Positions 61,006 through 64,000 of a stretch of DNA of 64,000 nt are shown here, piece after piece; the stretch's first letter is position 1, and each line of letters begins with the position of its first letter. Made by a program: the position numbers and the translations under genes. Origin of the DNA: Amblyornis subalaris (lineage: Eukaryota > Chordata > Aves > Passeriformes > Ptilonorhynchidae); assembly GCA_018881555.1 (NCBI GenBank), contig JACAXG010000204.1, forward strand, positions 124,001 through 188,000, given 5' to 3'. The notes under the pieces are model-generated. The model was not told the DNA's origin and did no database searches. It worked only from the letters and a program-made list of their open reading frames with translations.

Positions 61006-64000
61006 AGATACATGGTGGAATATTCATTGCCTTCTTAACCCTGACAAAGATGTCCTCCCTACCTGTCCCAGTTAACTCCTGAACTACTGGTCCTAGCTTT
61101 CCACTGTGGCTGAGCAAGAAGCAGCTTTTGATCCTGCAACTAGAGGAACTACCAATGATGGTGTCAACATTCAGCTTTCCATGGCTTGACTAGGGACCAT
61201 GTCTCTACATGACACAAGTCCAGAATCCATCCTCAAGTAACTCGAAGTGAGCAGTCTGTCTTGGAAAGACAGAAAACTGAAGGCTTTATTTGCCTCCTAG
61301 ACCTAGGGAAGCTGTGCACAGTGGGGATCAGAGCAGAAGGATGAGGCAGATGATTGCAGCTCCTGTCCTGTTTTGCTAACACATATGCTTTAATCAGATA
61401 GCACCGGTGGGGGTGAGTGTGGCCCTACCTGTTTTGTGCACAGTAGGATGCACTCAGCTTTCTGGGAGACATTCTCATACTGGTATGAGCATCTCACTTG
61501 TCTCTAGCAGGTGCTTGTTATGAAACAGGGCTTATTCCACACATCATAGTTAGCTCTGCTAGAACACTGTCATGCACATGAGACATTCTCTCCATCCTTC
61601 CTATTCCTTGGTGTCTTCTTCCAGCAACTAAACTTCTGCATGCCTACTAGCAAACAGCCTCAGCATCACATTGTGCTACTTGAACGACACTATCCTAAAC
61701 AAAAAAAAAAATACCAAACCTGACCGGGGAATCTTTAGGCAACTTTTCTCAATCCTTCTGCCTTGACATGTAATGTGTTGATTTCATTCCTTTCCTCCTC
61801 CTGCCGTTCCTTTGCCTGCTTCCCCCTTTCTCCCACCTTCCCTCCCCACTCCAGCCTACAGGTATAAACGACTCAAAAAACAGGTAGCTGTGTCTGTGAC
61901 ACAGCCATGCTGCGTCAGTCCCTGCTGTGCCGGTTTCCCCATCCGCTGCCTCCTTGCCCCACGCTGCACATCCAACACACGCCCTCATCATGCTGAGATG
62001 AATAAGTTGCATGCCTATGTTTGAAATTAGGCACATGCTGAAGACCTCTCCTGAATCTGAGACCTAGGTCATGGCATGACGGTGAACAAGCAATTGTTCC
62101 TGTACAAGTGGGGACCAGAATCCATTTCACAATGCAAATGCTGAGTATTAATGAGTTTTATAGACACAGATGTGGAAGTCATTGAAACACCAACATTAAC
62201 TGCTGGCTGTCAACGCAGAAAGAGGTCTCTGCTTGATCCTTCTGTGACCAGGATAAAGGCTGCTTGCTTGTATGAGCCGAAAATGCATGTTGATTCAATT
62301 TCTTATGCCTATCCTGGAGTTCCTTTGGAAATGGAACATTTGCTGAAAAGAAATAAAGCAATCATTACAAATGCTAGTCATTAACGGTGTGAACCTTCAT
62401 ATTCACCTGCCAAGACATTGGTAGCGACTCAGCAATGTTGTTCCCTGAGCACTGACTGTTGGGTTTTAATTACATCGTTCTATTAGAGCTGTTCAAATCA
62501 ACCATTTGAGAGCTGTCTGGCTGCTGTAGTAAAAAAAATAATAATAATTTGACCTTGACATCCTCTTCCTTCCCTTTGTCCTAGTACTCTTTGGAGGCAA
62601 TCATTCATACAGTATATATCTTGTATATAGTCTGTCACTCGTCCTCCTGCAGCCTTCGTGGGATCAAAGTAGCTTTTCTGGGTGTTCAAGCTCCTTTATA
62701 CTGCACTGACTTTACTTAGCACCTAAATACTGCTATTCCTGTGGATGCTTTGAAAATGCTGTCATGCTGGTGTTCCCTACTATGGCTCTACACCTGTGAG
62801 AATTGGGCCATCACGTGTGTTACCTTCTTCTTGCTTTACTACTTTGACTACATACACATAACATGTCACTAATAACACTTGGAGTCTGTCAGCTCACCCA
62901 TCTACTTATGTGCAACAGAGTCCCCTAGTCGTCAAATGCAAAAATGTTCCAAAATGTCCAGACTAGACCACCTGTGCAGCTCCCTTACTACCAGAATAGG
63001 TCTGCTTTTCCCCGTTCCACCCCTAAGCCAGGGCTAATGAAAGGCAGATGGACAGGTTTCTAGAAGTCAAAAGATGAGTTCATGCTGGTCTCTGGTGGCA
63101 GACCTCCCTGAGAACTTACTGTCTTCATCTCAGCTGACATCATCTTCACAGTTAATGAGAGTGTCCAGGTTTTGAAAATGAAATGAAGATTTGAGTGGAC
63201 TGATCCCCAAGCCACAAAAGATGGTTTTATAAGTAGTGGCCAATTCTGTTACCAGTCCTCCAAGATACTGCAGCTGGAAATTGAGTTTGAGCATAGAAAC
63301 AGCTTATTGCAACATTATCTCTTAACAAGGGTTTAAATACCACGTCAGTAGCAACACAAATAGAGAGAAACTAGGTCTGTAGTAAAAATGTAAACAATTT
63401 CATTTATGCTCCCTTTCCTCATCAAAAAAAAATAAGTTGACAAAAACAATTATATGAGGTCCTTAAAATTTATCCATGGAATATTTTGATTCCATGGACA
63501 AATAATAAGTGAATGCATAAATATTTATTTATACTTTAAAAGGCCACCATGCTGTGAATAGCAATTTGGGTAACTGATGCTTATATCTTCTTCCATACAC
63601 CGTAATCCTAAATTAGACTGCGTGGATATGGTACATGTAATAGTCTCTAGTCTTAGTGGAAACAGGGAGTTCATCATGGGAACTTTTGCCTGCAAAATAT
63701 CCTGAGAGGCTTGGAACGTCTGGGGAAGCCATCTCACAGCAGAGTATGATGGCAGCATAGGAAATGAAAATACACTTCCTCTGGCAGCATCTCCAAAGCG
63801 AAATCTTTGGGGTGTTCAGGATTTGAAGGGAAAAAAAAAAAAAGATTCTCCATAGACACCACATTTGTTTCATGAAAAAAACATAGAGCTCAAACACTAA
63901 ATTTCTCTGAAGAAACAGCTTGATTTCACACTAAGTGGTGATTAAGACCCAAGAGGAGAGGCTTTCTCCAGAATGCAGCCACCCACCCGTCCCCCAGATT
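61006..64000. other. Non-coding stretch, no recognised feature
   Basis: Unique sequence. A-runs at about 61700-61712 and 63830-63843, ATA repeat at about 62529-62548. The open frame 62151-62384 (77 codons, +) lacks recognisable domains or clear splice borders. Confidence 0.5.

Noticed and set aside
60793..61013. Two minus-strand open frames
   Set aside because: They are antisense readings of the non-coding CR1 3' end.
1..64000. CRISPR arrays, bacterial operons, phage or plasmid modules
   Set aside because: No regularly spaced repeats, no ribosome-binding-site/ORF packing, and vertebrate CR1 elements are present.

Overview
This window looks like vertebrate, most probably avian, non-coding genomic DNA. 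The argument rests on recognisable 3' ends of CR1 LINEs (the dominant bird/reptile retrotransposon), the clearest on the + strand near 60825-61005 and on the - strand near 25631-25770. Interspersed repeats are otherwise sparse, base composition is fairly AT-rich, and there is no bacterial-style gene packing. A turtle or crocodilian source cannot be excluded, because the older CR1 types seen here are shared with them.

No protein-coding gene can be supported. Open frames are short (the longest is about 200 codons, inside a GC-rich patch), overlap one another in several frames and show no family I recognise. The window is therefore best read as one large intron or an intergenic desert. The one stretch that looks somewhat like a spliced coding exon is 11175-11279 (+): 105 nt, open, beginning and ending on codon boundaries, with an acceptor-like and a weaker donor-like flank. 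It stays tentative.

Layout. 1-12 kb: old CR1 tails at about 1.2 kb and 8.0 kb, an ancient SINE-type 3' tail at 3.7-3.8 kb beside CNE-like sequence, an 11-bp hairpin at 4.9 kb and the candidate exon at 11.2 kb. 12-27 kb: further CR1 tails (12.6, 16.5, 25.7 kb), an AT hairpin (19.7 kb), a 16-bp palindrome (21.3 kb), a CpG cluster next to CNE-like sequence (23.4-23.8 kb), a polypurine tract (26.1 kb) and an AT/homeobox-rich block (26.8-27.1 kb). 27-39.5 kb: paired TGTTTCTT inverted repeats (31.1-31.3 kb), a GC-rich patch (34.3-34.7 kb), a duplicated 13-mer (38.0 kb) and a 15-bp inverted repeat (38.6 kb), then a 175-base assembly gap (39488-39662). 39.7-64 kb: a nested GC hairpin (42.0 kb), CNE-like sequence (43.3 kb), a C-skewed CpG-dense island ending in a 15-G run (44.1-44.8 kb), a polypyrimidine tract (50.8 kb), CNE-like blocks (55.3-55.6 and 57.4-57.8 kb) and the best preserved CR1 (60.8-61.0 kb).

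Nothing here shows genes working together. If the window has a function it is most likely regulatory, as a cluster of AT-rich, homeodomain/POU-site-containing blocks resembling long-range enhancers. That is inference; only a cross-species alignment could establish it.
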